Shown here one piece after another: positions 7,885 through 16,563 of a stretch of DNA of 42,719 bases. The DNA comes from a bacterium (GTDB lineage: Bacteria > Bdellovibrionota_B > Oligoflexia > Silvanigrellales > Silvanigrellaceae), in contig RGDM01000025.1 of NCBI GenBank assembly GCA_009918675.1, positions 1 to 42,719 on the forward strand, given 5' to 3'. The translations under genes and the position numbers were made by a program. How positions within the stretch are numbered: the first letter of the stretch is position 1; every line of letters begins with the position of its first letter. The notes under the pieces are model-generated. The model made no database searches. It saw only the letters and a list, made by a program, of their open reading frames with translations, and was not told where the DNA came from.

Positions 7885-8421
7885 TTATTCGGTGGGTTTG
7901 TCCTCAGCCACCAAGGCGGCAACTTTACCATCGTCTTTCACGTCACCTGTCGCGCAGGCACCTTTTCGAGTTGTTTGGTCTCTAACCAAGGCGTCTTTTA
8001 TCGAACACAACGTTTTGTTGGTGTTGATGCGCCATACGTCTATTGTTGCATTCAAGAGCTTGGTTTTGCTTCCAGCGCCTGCAGCCCAGCCATCACCTTC
8101 TGCAGAGATGATTCCGTAACTATATTTCGAACCCACCGAGGGACGAAAAGCAATGCCGCCACAATCTGCACCCTCAGCGCAAGCAGTGCTTGCTGCTATT
8201 GTGGGAAATTTGTCGTTGGCGTCCTGGTAAGCCACCATCGCAATATAGATGCTGTTGAGGTTGGTTTTGGCTTCGGCCTGCGTGCCGCGGGCTCGAAACG
8301 CTTGCACCCGGGGCCCGGCAACGGCAGCAAGAATTCCAATGATCGCGACAACCACCATCAATTCGACAAGCGTAAAGCCTGCTGCATTCGATTGTTTTTG
8401 AGAGAGACGTTTTGTGTTCAT
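7885..8421 (-). CDS. Type IV pilin-like protein
   Basis: The 178-residue product has a 15-residue positively charged leader ending in Gly, followed by FTLVELMVVVAIIGILAAV. This is the prepilin peptidase site with Glu at +5 of the mature protein and the hydrophobic assembly helix. The C-terminal globular part contains two Cys pairs (CAEGADC; LCSIKDALVRDQ then GAC). Mature pilins are inner-membrane anchored and polymerise into type IV pili or type II secretion pseudopili. The ATG at 8421 follows GAGGAGG at 8-9 bases; a longer frame to 8511 abuts the upstream gene and lacks such a site. No other pilus gene is in the window, so major versus minor pilin is undecided. Confidence 0.88.
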   Translation of the reverse strand: MNTKRLSQKQSNAAGFTLVELMVVVAIIGILAAVAGPRVQAFRARGTQAEAKTNLNSIYIAMVAYQDANDKFPTIAASTACAEGADCGGIAFRPSVGSKYSYGIISAEGDGWAAGAGSKTKLLNATIDVWRINTNKTLCSIKDALVRDQTTRKGACATGDVKDDGKVAALVAEDKPTE

Positions 8422-8511
8422 ATCCTCTGGCCTCCTCACCAGCAAGATTCGTAACCTCGCTTGGTGGGTTTCGGAGCGCCGTCGGCAAACTTGAGGGAAA
8501 AAGAGATTCAA

Positions 8512-9579
8512 TTAGGGGTATTGAACTTTGACCCAGTCCCCGGTGAGTGGGCTCCTGAAGGCCCAGCAGCTTTCTGAGAGCTTTTGGCAGGTGTTTGCGG
8601 TGGCGGTGATCTTGCCGTGACCACCGGGAATATCCACGGTTAATTTGGGAATTGCCAAGCCTGGCAATTGGCCCTGCAAGGCGTCCACAAGGGCCATGGC
8701 CGCTTCCAGAGGGATACGAAAATGCGAGGTCCCTTTGGCGAGGTCGGGGTAGTGGAGGTAGTAGGGCTGCACGCCTGCGCGGTAGAGAGCCCTAAGAAGC
8801 GCGACCAAACCTTCTTTTGAGTCGTTGACCCCCTTGAGAAGCACCGACTGCGAGGCGAGTGCGATTCCGGCTCGCCGCAGTTTTTTCAATGCCGTAAGGC
8901 TTTTTTCGGTGAATTCGCTGGCGCTGTTGGCATGCACAACAATCCAAACGGTTTTGTTGGACCCACCCAGACGTTCGCACAGCTGTTCGGTGATCCGTTC
9001 GGGCAGCACGGTTGGCACCCGCGTGTGAAAGCGAATGGTTTCGATGTGAGGAATTTTTTCCACCTGTGTGAGATGCGGTTCCAGCTTGCTGTCGGTGAGC
9101 ACAAGCGGATCTCCGCCGGTGAAAATCACCTCTTTGATTTGCGGATTTTCGCTGATGTAACGGTACGCCGGAGCGAGCGCTTCAAACGATAAATTTTCCT
9201 CGGCATGCGACACTTTATGCCTGCGGAAGCAGAACCTGCAGTAAACTGCGCATTGATAGGTGACTTTCACAAGCACCCGATCTGGGTAGCGGTGGGTGAG
9301 CCCAGGGTGCGGTGAAAAACGTTCGTCACCTATGGGGTCGGCAAGCTCTTGTTCAGCAATAAAGGCCTCGGCCGGAGCAGGAATCACCTGCCGCGCAAGC
9401 GAGACGTCGCCTTCCGCAAGACCCGCATGAAATTCAGCAGGGACGCGGATATCGAGTGCGTTTTGCGCAAGAGCAAGTTCTTTGGAATGTGCACCCGCAT
9501 CCAGCCAGCCGCGTTCATTAAGCTGTTCGAGATTGATAAGCCCACGGCGGAGCTGTTGCGGCCAAGTTTCGCTGCTCAT
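8512..9579 (-). CDS. KamA-family radical SAM protein (EpmB or lysine 2,3-aminomutase type)
   Basis: The 355-residue product has the radical SAM cluster motif C110-AVY-C114-RF-C117, the FTGGDPLVL segment and PGGHGK near residue 320 with the likely PLP-binding Lys. Family members move the alpha amino group of lysine to the beta position. Short versions of about 340 residues (EpmB) make (R)-beta-lysine for elongation factor P modification, while classical KamA enzymes exceed 400 residues. The length here favours the EpmB group, but efp and epmA are not in the window. Its ATG overlaps the surE stop by 4 bases, so the two form an operon. Confidence 0.85.
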   Translation of the reverse strand: MSSETWPQQLRRGLINLEQLNERGWLDAGAHSKELALAQNALDIRVPAEFHAGLAEGDVSLARQVIPAPAEAFIAEQELADPIGDERFSPHPGLTHRYPDRVLVKVTYQCAVYCRFCFRRHKVSHAEENLSFEALAPAYRYISENPQIKEVIFTGGDPLVLTDSKLEPHLTQVEKIPHIETIRFHTRVPTVLPERITEQLCERLGGSNKTVWIVVHANSASEFTEKSLTALKKLRRAGIALASQSVLLKGVNDSKEGLVALLRALYRAGVQPYYLHYPDLAKGTSHFRIPLEAAMALVDALQGQLPGLAIPKLTVDIPGGHGKITATANTCQKLSESCWAFRSPLTGDWVKVQYP

Positions 9580-10361
9580 GCGCGATAATTTTCAACCAGT
9601 GAGTTGAGGGTTGCGGTGTTTGTTGTGCTCGCCTGACGCACTTCCAGGAAACTTGCTGTGGCATATCCGGCCTGAATCAAATTGACATCTTGATCGACTT
9701 TGTCGCTGCCGCGGCGTGCTTGGCCGCCGATCATGTAAACCGCCGTGCCTTGCCCTGAAAGTTCATCGGTGGTCATTTTGTGCGCGGTTGGCACGTAAAC
9801 ACTGATCGATCCGCAGGCAGCAGTGCGTAATCCTTTAGTCTGCAAACCTGGATGATTCAGGTTCAAGACTTCAAGTTTGGGCCAGCTGATTTTATTGCTT
9901 TGCTCGACGAAATACAGGACGAGTTGCGCAGCGTTTTGAAATGCTTTTTTCATCAATTCAAGGGTCGTGCAGCCTTCCAAGTCAACCGAAACAGCAATCG
10001 CTTTATAGCCAAGCGAGGCTGCTTCGGTGGCTGCTCCCACCGTGCCACTGTAGTTGACATCCCAGCCCACATTTAGGCCGTGATTGATACCTGAGATGAC
10101 CAGGTCAAAACTGCTGTTTTTGAAAATATCGTGGAGCGCCAAAAACGCGCAATCGGCAGGCGTACCGTAAACTGCATAAGTGGCCGGATCAATTTTGCGG
10201 ACAAGGACGGGCCGGAAAAATGTCATGGCGTGCGACTGACCGCTACGTTCTTCGTTGGGAGCAACAATAGTGATGTCGTGACCTGCCGAGCGCAGTGTCG
10301 CTGCCAAGGTTTGGATACCCATTGCCTGGTAGCCGTCGTCGTTACACAATAGGATCCGCAT
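9576..10361 (-). CDS. surE: 5'/3'-nucleotidase SurE
   Basis: SurE is a metal-dependent phosphatase of nucleoside monophosphates and short polyphosphates linked to stationary-phase survival. The 261-residue product carries the active-site NDDG at residues 7-10, SGINHGLNVG, and YSGTVGAATEA, all invariant in the family. The ATG at 10361 follows GGGAG at about 9 bases. It is first in the surE-kamA pair and is divergent from the glutaminyl cyclase gene with only 32 bases between starts, so the two promoters must lie in or overlap each other's coding starts. Confidence 0.95.
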   Translation of the reverse strand: MRILLCNDDGYQAMGIQTLAATLRSAGHDITIVAPNEERSGQSHAMTFFRPVLVRKIDPATYAVYGTPADCAFLALHDIFKNSSFDLVISGINHGLNVGWDVNYSGTVGAATEAASLGYKAIAVSVDLEGCTTLELMKKAFQNAAQLVLYFVEQSNKISWPKLEVLNLNHPGLQTKGLRTAACGSISVYVPTAHKMTTDELSGQGTAVYMIGGQARRGSDKVDQDVNLIQAGYATASFLEVRQASTTNTATLNSLVENYRA

Positions 10362-10393
10362 CTGTCGTGTCTCCCTTCAATCAAGGTGGCCGT

Positions 10394-11485
10394 GTGATAC
10401 CCACATTCCTTAGCTCTGCCAAGAAGCATTCAGCGCGATTTTTGCTTGGATCGCTGTGTGCGCTGCTTGCAAGTGCGGGGTGTTTGGTATTCGAACACCT
10501 TCCTGGGTTGCGCTCAATCGCGGCTGCTGGTCCTCTTGACGCAAGTGCGGTGGGTTGGCCTCCGGTTTCTTCCTTCGCACGGCGGCCATCGTCGCCAAGT
10601 TCGGCAAATATCGATAAAGCATTGCGAGTGATTACCCAATCCCCCCACCCCATGGGCAGCGAACAGCAACGCCAACTCGCACGTTGGCTCGGTCAAATGC
10701 TGCGCGGTTGGGGATGGAAAGTTGAGGAACAGCGGTTCACCGTAAAGACACCACAACTGAGCGGAAAAGAAAAAACGTTGGTGAGTCGCACAGGGCGAAA
10801 TGTGGTGGCATGGCGCACCGGACTCGATGATTGCGCGATGATGATCGTTGGTCATTTTGATAGCAAGTATTTCGCACCCGACGTGCGTTTTGTTGGTGCA
10901 AATGATGGTGGTTCTTCAACTGCATTGATGCTGGAACTCGCGCGCCTTTGGACACATCCGGCGAATGCACTTTCACCGAAAGAAAAATCTGGTGGGACGT
11001 GGTTCGACTGCGATGTGGTTTTTGCTTTTTTTGATGGAGAAGAGGCGTTCCTGCCTGAATGGAGCGATGGCGAAAAATTCTTTGGAGTGCGCGATAATAT
11101 TTATGGTTCGCGAGAATTTGTGAATCGTCTTCCCCGCGGTGGACAATCGGTGCTGTGGCAAAAAAAGCCCATTAAAATTGTAATCAACTTGGATATGATA
11201 GGTCATAAAAAGCAAAATTTGTTTATCACCGAAGGCAGTGAGCCGTTGATCTCAGAGCAGTTGATTGCACTGCGTGGTGCTGTGCAATTGCGCAAGGTAC
11301 CTTTGTCGGTTGAAGATGATCATGTTCCCTTTATGCGCATGGGAATTCCGTTTGTGCATATTATTGATTGGACGAATTTGCAGGAGTGGCATACGCCGCA
11401 AGACACACTTGATATTGTTTCATCGGAAAAGATTGCTGCTCTGGTCGAAGTGCTGATGAAATTCAGTGAACGAAAGAGGCCATAG
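10394..11485 (+). CDS. Glutaminyl-peptide cyclotransferase-like M28 enzyme, membrane-anchored or exported
   Basis: The family cyclises N-terminal glutamine to pyroglutamate. In this 363-residue product the whole active site of the animal enzyme can be followed: GHFDSK, the zinc Asp in GANDGG (about 171), the adjacent catalytic and zinc Glu in DGEEAF (216/217), the Asp of NLDMIG (267), the Asp of DDHVPF (309) and WHT with the zinc His (about 333). The N-terminus has a hydrophobic stretch ending in LASAGC, which may be a lipobox or an uncleaved anchor. I place the start at GTG 10394 behind AAGGTGG; frame upstream overlaps surE. cobU follows after 2 bases. Confidence 0.82.
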   Translation: MIPTFLSSAKKHSARFLLGSLCALLASAGCLVFEHLPGLRSIAAAGPLDASAVGWPPVSSFARRPSSPSSANIDKALRVITQSPHPMGSEQQRQLARWLGQMLRGWGWKVEEQRFTVKTPQLSGKEKTLVSRTGRNVVAWRTGLDDCAMMIVGHFDSKYFAPDVRFVGANDGGSSTALMLELARLWTHPANALSPKEKSGGTWFDCDVVFAFFDGEEAFLPEWSDGEKFFGVRDNIYGSREFVNRLPRGGQSVLWQKKPIKIVINLDMIGHKKQNLFITEGSEPLISEQLIALRGAVQLRKVPLSVEDDHVPFMRMGIPFVHIIDWTNLQEWHTPQDTLDIVSSEKIAALVEVLMKFSERKRP

Positions 11486-11487
11486 TT

Positions 11488-12126
11488 ATGTCACAATGGA
11501 TGACTTTTTTGGGCGGTGTTCACAGCGGCAAAACCGATCTCGCTCATGAGATTTGCCGGGATGTAGAAAATGTCGTGTGGTGGGGCACGGCCAGCGAGGT
11601 TGCACAGGACGCCGATTGGCAGCAGCGGCTCGCTCATCTTCGTGCCCGCCGCAAACCCTCTTGGCAGACCATGGATGGGCCTTGGGCGTGGCCGCCTGCT
11701 CCTGGATCTGACGCTGATGGGCGTGCAAAAAATTGCCCATTGTTTGTGTTCGACAGTTTGAATCTTTGGTTGGCAGCACACATTCACAAAAGTATTTCTC
11801 TGTACTCGCTCCCGCAATTAAAAACTCACCTTGAGATGGAATTCACCCAATTGATGGACTCTCTCAAAGCGTTGAGGTGCCCGGTACTCATCATCAGTGC
11901 AGAAGTGGGTTGGGGCGTTGTTCCTTCAGGTGAAACAGGGCGCGTGTTTCGCGATTTATTGTCAGCTTGGAATCGGACATTCGTGGCGCACTCACACCAC
12001 GGCGTGACGGTTCAGGCGGGTCGTGCGTTCGCTTGGCCTGGCGGGCTTTCAGCTCTGCCGGCCGAAGGTGCTCCTGTGCGCTGTTTGGACGCTCGCGCGC
12101 TCGCCCGTCTTCTTGCCCTGGTCTAG
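11488..12126 (+). CDS. cobU: Adenosylcobinamide kinase/guanylyltransferase (CobU-like)
   Basis: The bifunctional CobU phosphorylates adenosylcobinamide and then transfers GMP to it in the nucleotide-loop step of cobalamin synthesis and salvage. The 212-residue product has the P-loop GGVHSGKT at 9-16 (His where Arg is usual), a His/Arg-rich HLRARRKPSW segment near residue 50 where the guanylylated His is expected, and the diagnostic AEVGWGVVPSGETGRVFRDL. GAGG lies 8 bases before the ATG. No other cob gene is in the window. The residue changes in the P-loop and His region leave some doubt about full activity. Confidence 0.8.
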   Translation: MSQWMTFLGGVHSGKTDLAHEICRDVENVVWWGTASEVAQDADWQQRLAHLRARRKPSWQTMDGPWAWPPAPGSDADGRAKNCPLFVFDSLNLWLAAHIHKSISLYSLPQLKTHLEMEFTQLMDSLKALRCPVLIISAEVGWGVVPSGETGRVFRDLLSAWNRTFVAHSHHGVTVQAGRAFAWPGGLSALPAEGAPVRCLDARALARLLALV

Positions 12127-12209
12127 TTGCACAAACCGTTTGTGGGACGTAAACAAATCAGCAGTTCCGCAATGTGTGTGGAGTGCATCTCACGGAAAGG
12201 GATCTGCCT

Positions 12210-12959
12210 GTGGCTCTGAGGCCCAACGAAATCATGCGACTGAGCGAAAAATCGCAACGCGTGCAAATGATGTTCGACAAAATTGCCCATCGATATGATC
12301 TTTTGAATCGTCTTCTGAGCGCTCGGCAAGATGTCCGCTGGCGCAAGGCTTTGGTTGCAAAACTTCCAGCTCAACCCGACAGACAAGGCATCCTATACGA
12401 TATAGCCTGCGGAACAGGTGATGTCATGTTGGCTGTGGCGCGGCAGCGACCCGATTACGCGCAACTGCGCGGCTTTGACATTTCATTTGAAATGCTGCGC
12501 AAAGGCGAAAGTCGGCCAGATATTGGAAAATGGATCCGCAAGCGTAATTTGCGCTGTGCGTTTACTCAGGCGTCGGCAGAAGCGCTGCCTGCGGAATCAG
12601 AATCTGCCCATGCGGTTTCAATTGCATTTGGCCTGCGCAATGTCGACAACCGCGAACAGGCGCTGAGAGAAATGTTCCGAGTTTTGAAACCCGGGGGCCG
12701 CGTCCTGATTTTGGAGTTTTTCCAACCCCACAGTACGGTTTTTGCAAAGGTCTTTGATTTTTACTTCAAAAGTGTGTTGCCTAAGGTGGGTGGCATCATC
12801 TCTGATCGCGATGCCTACCAATATTTGCCCGCATCGGTGGGATCCATGCCCAGTGCTGAAGCCTTTGCCCAGACGTTGCGTGAAACTGGATTTATAAATG
12901 TAACGCAGCAGATGTGGTTGTCAGGCGCCACACGTTTATTTGTTGCCGAGAAACCCTAA
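12210..12959 (+). CDS. ubiE: Ubiquinone/menaquinone biosynthesis C-methyltransferase
   Basis: UbiE/MenG uses S-adenosylmethionine to methylate the quinone ring in the late steps of menaquinone or ubiquinone synthesis. The 249-residue product has FDKIAHRYDLLNRLLS, the SAM motif DIACGTGD, the family signature around IAFGLRNVDN and VLKPGGRVLILEFFQP, and the usual YQYLPASV near the end. I place the start at GTG 12210 behind GGAAAGGG; a GTG at 12174 is also in frame. It lies 83 bases after cobU on the same strand. Confidence 0.92.
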   Translation: MALRPNEIMRLSEKSQRVQMMFDKIAHRYDLLNRLLSARQDVRWRKALVAKLPAQPDRQGILYDIACGTGDVMLAVARQRPDYAQLRGFDISFEMLRKGESRPDIGKWIRKRNLRCAFTQASAEALPAESESAHAVSIAFGLRNVDNREQALREMFRVLKPGGRVLILEFFQPHSTVFAKVFDFYFKSVLPKVGGIISDRDAYQYLPASVGSMPSAEAFAQTLRETGFINVTQQMWLSGATRLFVAEKP

Positions 12960-12984
12960 TTTTTCTCAGATGGGAGCTATGAAT

Positions 12985-13926
12985 ATGGTCAAGCGTCCGA
13001 AAATTGCGATTGTGGGTGCAGGTGGAAACGTTGGCGCAGCTGTTGCTCATTGGGCTGCAGTGAAAGAACTTGGCGAGTTGGTGCTCATCGACCTCAAAGG
13101 TGATGTTGCCAAGGGTCGTGGTCTTGACCTCACCCAATGTGGCCCATTTGAAGGTTTTAACAACGCCTTCACTGGCGGCAGCGACGCAGCGTTGATGCAA
13201 GATGCAGATATTGTTGTGATGACCGCAGGCGTTCCTCGCAAGCCTGGTCAAAGCCGCGAAGAGTTGGTGAATATCAATGCCGGTATCGTCAAAGAAATTT
13301 GCCAAAACGTAAAAAAATATGCGCCAAATTCAATTTTGATTGTGGTGTCTAACCCGCTTGACGCAATGGTTTATGTCGCCAAGCAAGTCACTGGCTTCCC
13401 ACGTGAGCGCGTCATTGGCTCCGCTGGTACGCTCGACTCAGCACGTTTCCGCACCAACATCGCATTGGCAACCGGTGCTTCGGTTGAGGATGTTCATGCC
13501 ATCGTCTTGGGCGCTCACACCGACAAAGACATGGTTCCAGTTGTTTCAACAGCCTGTGTGGGCGGAGTTCCTCTGAGCAAAATGCTCTCTGCAGAACAGC
13601 TCAATGACGTGGTTGATCGCACCAAAAAAGGTGGCGCTGAACTCACTGCTCTCATCGGCACTTCGGCATGGTTGGCACCAGGTTCTGGCACAGCTCTGAT
13701 GGTTGAAGCGATTGTCCGCAACCAAGGTCGCGTGTTGCCTTGCTCGGTTGAACTCAAAGGCGAGTTTGGAGTTTCCGACTGCTTTGTTGGCGTTCCTGTG
13801 AAGCTCACCAACAAGGGCGCTGAAAAAATTTATCAATTTGAACTCAGCCCGGCAGAGAGCGAAGCATTCAAAAAGTCAGTGGCTGCAAACATCGAGTTGA
13901 TGAACATCACCAAGGGATTCCTGTGA
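12985..13926 (+). CDS. mdh: Malate dehydrogenase (LDH-like type)
   Basis: The enzyme interconverts malate and oxaloacetate with NAD(H). The 313-residue product has the dinucleotide motif GAGGNVGAAVAH, AGVPRKPGQSREEL with Arg85 and Arg91 (the first selects malate over lactate), SNPLDAM, and SAGTLDSARFR with the catalytic Asp151 and Arg154. The active-site His178 lies in LGAHTDKDMVP, where the family usually has GGHGDTMVP, so this loop is one residue longer and altered. The ATG at 12985 follows GGGAG at 8 bases. The last base pairs overlap the MazG-like gene start (GTGA). Confidence 0.9.
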   Translation: MVKRPKIAIVGAGGNVGAAVAHWAAVKELGELVLIDLKGDVAKGRGLDLTQCGPFEGFNNAFTGGSDAALMQDADIVVMTAGVPRKPGQSREELVNINAGIVKEICQNVKKYAPNSILIVVSNPLDAMVYVAKQVTGFPRERVIGSAGTLDSARFRTNIALATGASVEDVHAIVLGAHTDKDMVPVVSTACVGGVPLSKMLSAEQLNDVVDRTKKGGAELTALIGTSAWLAPGSGTALMVEAIVRNQGRVLPCSVELKGEFGVSDCFVGVPVKLTNKGAEKIYQFELSPAESEAFKKSVAANIELMNITKGFL

Positions 13927-14285
13927 GTCAGTTGGGCGAGATTGAAACCCTGACTCCTCCGCTGGTGCAGGGTCTTTCTCAAACACAAGCTGCATTTCTC
14001 GATTATCAGCTCCGCGCTTTCGGGCAGCGGAGCGCATCTTTTTTTGCACTTGAATTAGCCGGCGAATGCGGAGAACTTGCAAATCTCGAAAAAAAACTCT
14101 GGCGCGATCCCGAGCGTCCTCACGATCCTCAACACCTTGCCGATGAAGCGGCAGATGTTTTTATTGCATTGATGAATTATTGCAATGCGCGTGGAATTGC
14201 TCTTGAAGCGGCGGTGGAAAGTAAACTCACACGCATTGAAGAGCGACGTAGGCAGGGACGCATGGGCCCGACTCCCCGCGTGTGA
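13923..14285 (+). CDS. MazG-like nucleotide pyrophosphohydrolase
   Basis: The 120-residue product resembles single-domain MazG proteins, which hydrolyse (d)NTPs to monophosphate and pyrophosphate. The metal-binding pattern is visible: ELAGECGEL (E-x-x-E type) around residue 45 and DEAADVFI (E-x-x-D type) around residue 76, followed by the helix AAVESKLTRIEERR. The GTG start overlaps the mdh stop by 4 bases, implying coupled translation. The substrate is unknown. Confidence 0.8.
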   Translation: MSQLGEIETLTPPLVQGLSQTQAAFLDYQLRAFGQRSASFFALELAGECGELANLEKKLWRDPERPHDPQHLADEAADVFIALMNYCNARGIALEAAVESKLTRIEERRRQGRMGPTPRV

Positions 14286-14304
14286 GAGTCGCGCGCCACC
14301 CTTT

Positions 14305-15879
14305 TTAGTCGATTTCCTGAACCGTGAAAATATTCGAATTTCGTGCCGAAACGCTCGATGCCGTCAGCGAAACAAAGACAATTTTATCACCCTTGTTGAA
14401 GCCGAACGACTGCAGAAGCTTCAATTTTGTTTCGGCGAGAATTTGATCAAAAGGCAATGAGCTTTCAATGGTCATGCCCTGCACTGCACTCACAAGGTTC
14501 AACTGACGCATGATATTTTCGTTGTAAGAGATTGCAATGATGTCAACAGGTGTGCGCAGAGAGGCCAAGCGATATGCCGTATAACCACCTTCGGTGAGGC
14601 ACACAATTGCGCGCGCACCAATGTCACGCGCAACTTTCAGTGCGCCATATGCGATAGCGTCTTCGTCGGTTTTGACTTTGAACTCGACTCTGTTCCAGTT
14701 GGCTTCAAGGAACGGTGCAGCATTCACCAAGGTATCACGCGACATTTCGGCGACCAGAGCTCCAAAAGGCCCTTCGGTCACTTCTTCGGCGAGCACAAGC
14801 GCATCTGCACCATCGGCAGCCGCGTTGGCCATGTCACTGACTTCTGCGCGAGTTGGGTTTGGATTCATGCGCATCGAATACATGAGTTCCGAGGCGACAA
14901 TCACAATTTTCGCCGATTGATTGCAGTGAGCAATCAATTCTTTTTGAATGATTGGTAAACTGTTGGCTGGCACAGACAAACCCAATTCCGAACGGCTGAG
15001 CAATACGCCATCAACGCAGTCGATGACTTGATTGAGAAGTTCAAGGCTCTCTTGAGAATCTACTTTCCAAATCCAGCGCGGAGGAAGAGTTGCTTTGCTA
15101 TCCCGCACCGCCGGTCCAACTGGAATACTTGGGTGGCGGAGTGACCCTTGACCCGCTTTTTCCGGCAGAACGCGTGCCTTGAGTTTCAGGAGATCTTCTT
15201 TGCTGTGAATGCCGTGAATGATCACATAGTCGGCCACTTGCATGAAGCGGTGCGAAAGCACTTCGTCGTCTTCGGGCAAAAGTGGCAGAAGGCTGCGTGA
15301 AAGATGTGGACTTTGAATATCCATTCCGGAAAGAAGCTGAGTGGGTTGTGAGGCAACAACTTTCAGACGAATGGTGTCGGCGATGGTTTCGAGTTGAGTC
15401 ACTTCAAGAATGGTTTGTCCGTACGAGACGGTCAGTTGGCTTCCAACCTTGAGATTCTTACTCATGTCTGCGCCACTGAGAACGATTTCGATTCCGCTTG
15501 GGTGCGGTTGTTTGTCTGGATAAACGCAAGCATCAAAGTCGGTGCGCAGAATCACTTGAACAGGCTCGCCCGCGTTCAGCTCAACACTTCCGCCAGGCAC
15601 GCGCAGGCGCGCACGACGACCTACCAAGCTGCAAACAAAAGGCAGCAATCCGGCAGGGGTTGGCCGATGCAAAACGCTGCGCAGGTGAGCCGCGATATCT
15701 TCACGCAAGGCTTGGAGTTGCGGCAAAAGCGCTGGGGTCACGTTGAACCTGAGCGCATCAATTTTCAATTCACACAATTGCGCTGCAAGAGCAGACCTTT
15801 TCTGGCGCTCGAAACTCGACATCGAGAGTGACCAGAGAAGTTTGGTCTTGGGGGTGATGGGGTGTTTGTTCTGGCTCAT
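14305..15879 (-). CDS. Pyruvate kinase-like protein with altered active site
   Basis: The 524-residue product aligns along the pyruvate kinase fold: WIWKVDSQESL, VDGVLLSRSELGL, KIVIVASELMYSM then NPNPTRAEVSDMANAAADGADALVL, and a C-terminal domain. Usual catalytic positions are changed. RLNFSHG becomes RFNVTPA (44-50), KxE becomes K272-V-D274, RGDLG becomes RSELG (296-300), ATQM becomes ASEL (329-332), and LDTKGPEIR becomes CSLVGRRAR (83-91), losing the metal/substrate Asp. Several swaps are conservative, but the last is not. It may be inactive, altered or regulatory. The ATG at 15879 follows GGAG at 6 bases. It lies 18 bases after fur on the same strand. Confidence 0.85.
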   Translation of the reverse strand: MSQNKHPITPKTKLLWSLSMSSFERQKRSALAAQLCELKIDALRFNVTPALLPQLQALREDIAAHLRSVLHRPTPAGLLPFVCSLVGRRARLRVPGGSVELNAGEPVQVILRTDFDACVYPDKQPHPSGIEIVLSGADMSKNLKVGSQLTVSYGQTILEVTQLETIADTIRLKVVASQPTQLLSGMDIQSPHLSRSLLPLLPEDDEVLSHRFMQVADYVIIHGIHSKEDLLKLKARVLPEKAGQGSLRHPSIPVGPAVRDSKATLPPRWIWKVDSQESLELLNQVIDCVDGVLLSRSELGLSVPANSLPIIQKELIAHCNQSAKIVIVASELMYSMRMNPNPTRAEVSDMANAAADGADALVLAEEVTEGPFGALVAEMSRDTLVNAAPFLEANWNRVEFKVKTDEDAIAYGALKVARDIGARAIVCLTEGGYTAYRLASLRTPVDIIAISYNENIMRQLNLVSAVQGMTIESSLPFDQILAETKLKLLQSFGFNKGDKIVFVSLTASSVSARNSNIFTVQEID

Positions 15880-15897
15880 GGCGGTCTCCATCGGATC

Positions 15898-16395
15898 TCA
15901 AGGTCTTTTTTGGGCAGCGCGGTGGCTGCAGGTTTCCGGGTTAACACAATCGGCGAACAGCTCCATACGGTGGGTCTTTAATTGAAACCCCAGCGAACGA
16001 GCGATTTGCTCTTGCAGGTCTTCCAGCGATTCATTGCAAAACTCAACAATGTGGCCACATTGGTTGCAGATGAGGTGGTCGTGATGCTCCCGACTGGGGC
16101 TGATAAACTCAAAGGTGCTGCGCTCTTTGTTGAATGAATGCTCGAGCAAAAGGCCGGCCGCAGTCATCAATTGAAGTGTGCGATACACAGTTGCAATGCC
16201 AACGCTTGGATCGAGCTGGCGTGCGCGTTGAGTGATAGCCTCCGCATCCACATGAGGGCCAATCAGCATCACCGCCTCGACAATGATCCGTCGTTGTTTC
16301 GTTTGCCGCAATCCAAGGCGAGCCAAATAGGCATCGAATGCCTCGTGAATTTTTGCATGGTCCTCAGATTTTGCTGGCAGGGCCGCGGTGGTCAT
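15898..16395 (-). CDS. fur: Fur-family metal-responsive repressor
   Basis: Fur-family dimers bind DNA when loaded with metal. The 165-residue product has the winged-helix part (LRQTKQRRIIVEAV, HVDAEAI, GIATVYRTLQLM), then the metal-binding H104-H-D-H-LICNQCGHIVEF segment with C110 and C113, and a second Cys pair at C150 and C156, which together form the structural zinc site. The pattern fits Fur or a PerR/Zur relative; metal specificity is not decided here. The start at 16395 begins a normal-length protein. It is divergent from prc with a 168-base gap and probably co-transcribed with the pyruvate-kinase-like gene. Confidence 0.9.
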   Translation of the reverse strand: MTTAALPAKSEDHAKIHEAFDAYLARLGLRQTKQRRIIVEAVMLIGPHVDAEAITQRARQLDPSVGIATVYRTLQLMTAAGLLLEHSFNKERSTFEFISPSREHHDHLICNQCGHIVEFCNESLEDLQEQIARSLGFQLKTHRMELFADCVNPETCSHRAAQKRP

Positions 16396-16563
16396 GGCGG
16401 TGCGGGTCTCTCCGTTGGCGATTGTTGCAGAGGGTATAAGGCACAAACGCGCATGTGCCAACTTTGTCAGGCAGGCGGCCAGAATTCCCAATTGACCCCA
16501 AGCACGCAAAGCCTCAGTGTGTATTTACCTTATGCAGTTCAGAATGAAGAGGAGCGCACGGGG

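Noticed and set aside
7717..8454. 245-residue plus-strand frame
   Set aside because: It is antisense to the pilin gene, which has an unmistakable prepilin sequence, and has odd composition.
12127..12209. Cobalamin riboswitch near cobU or nrdJ
   Set aside because: No B12-box-like sequence or room for the roughly 200-base aptamer was seen before either gene.
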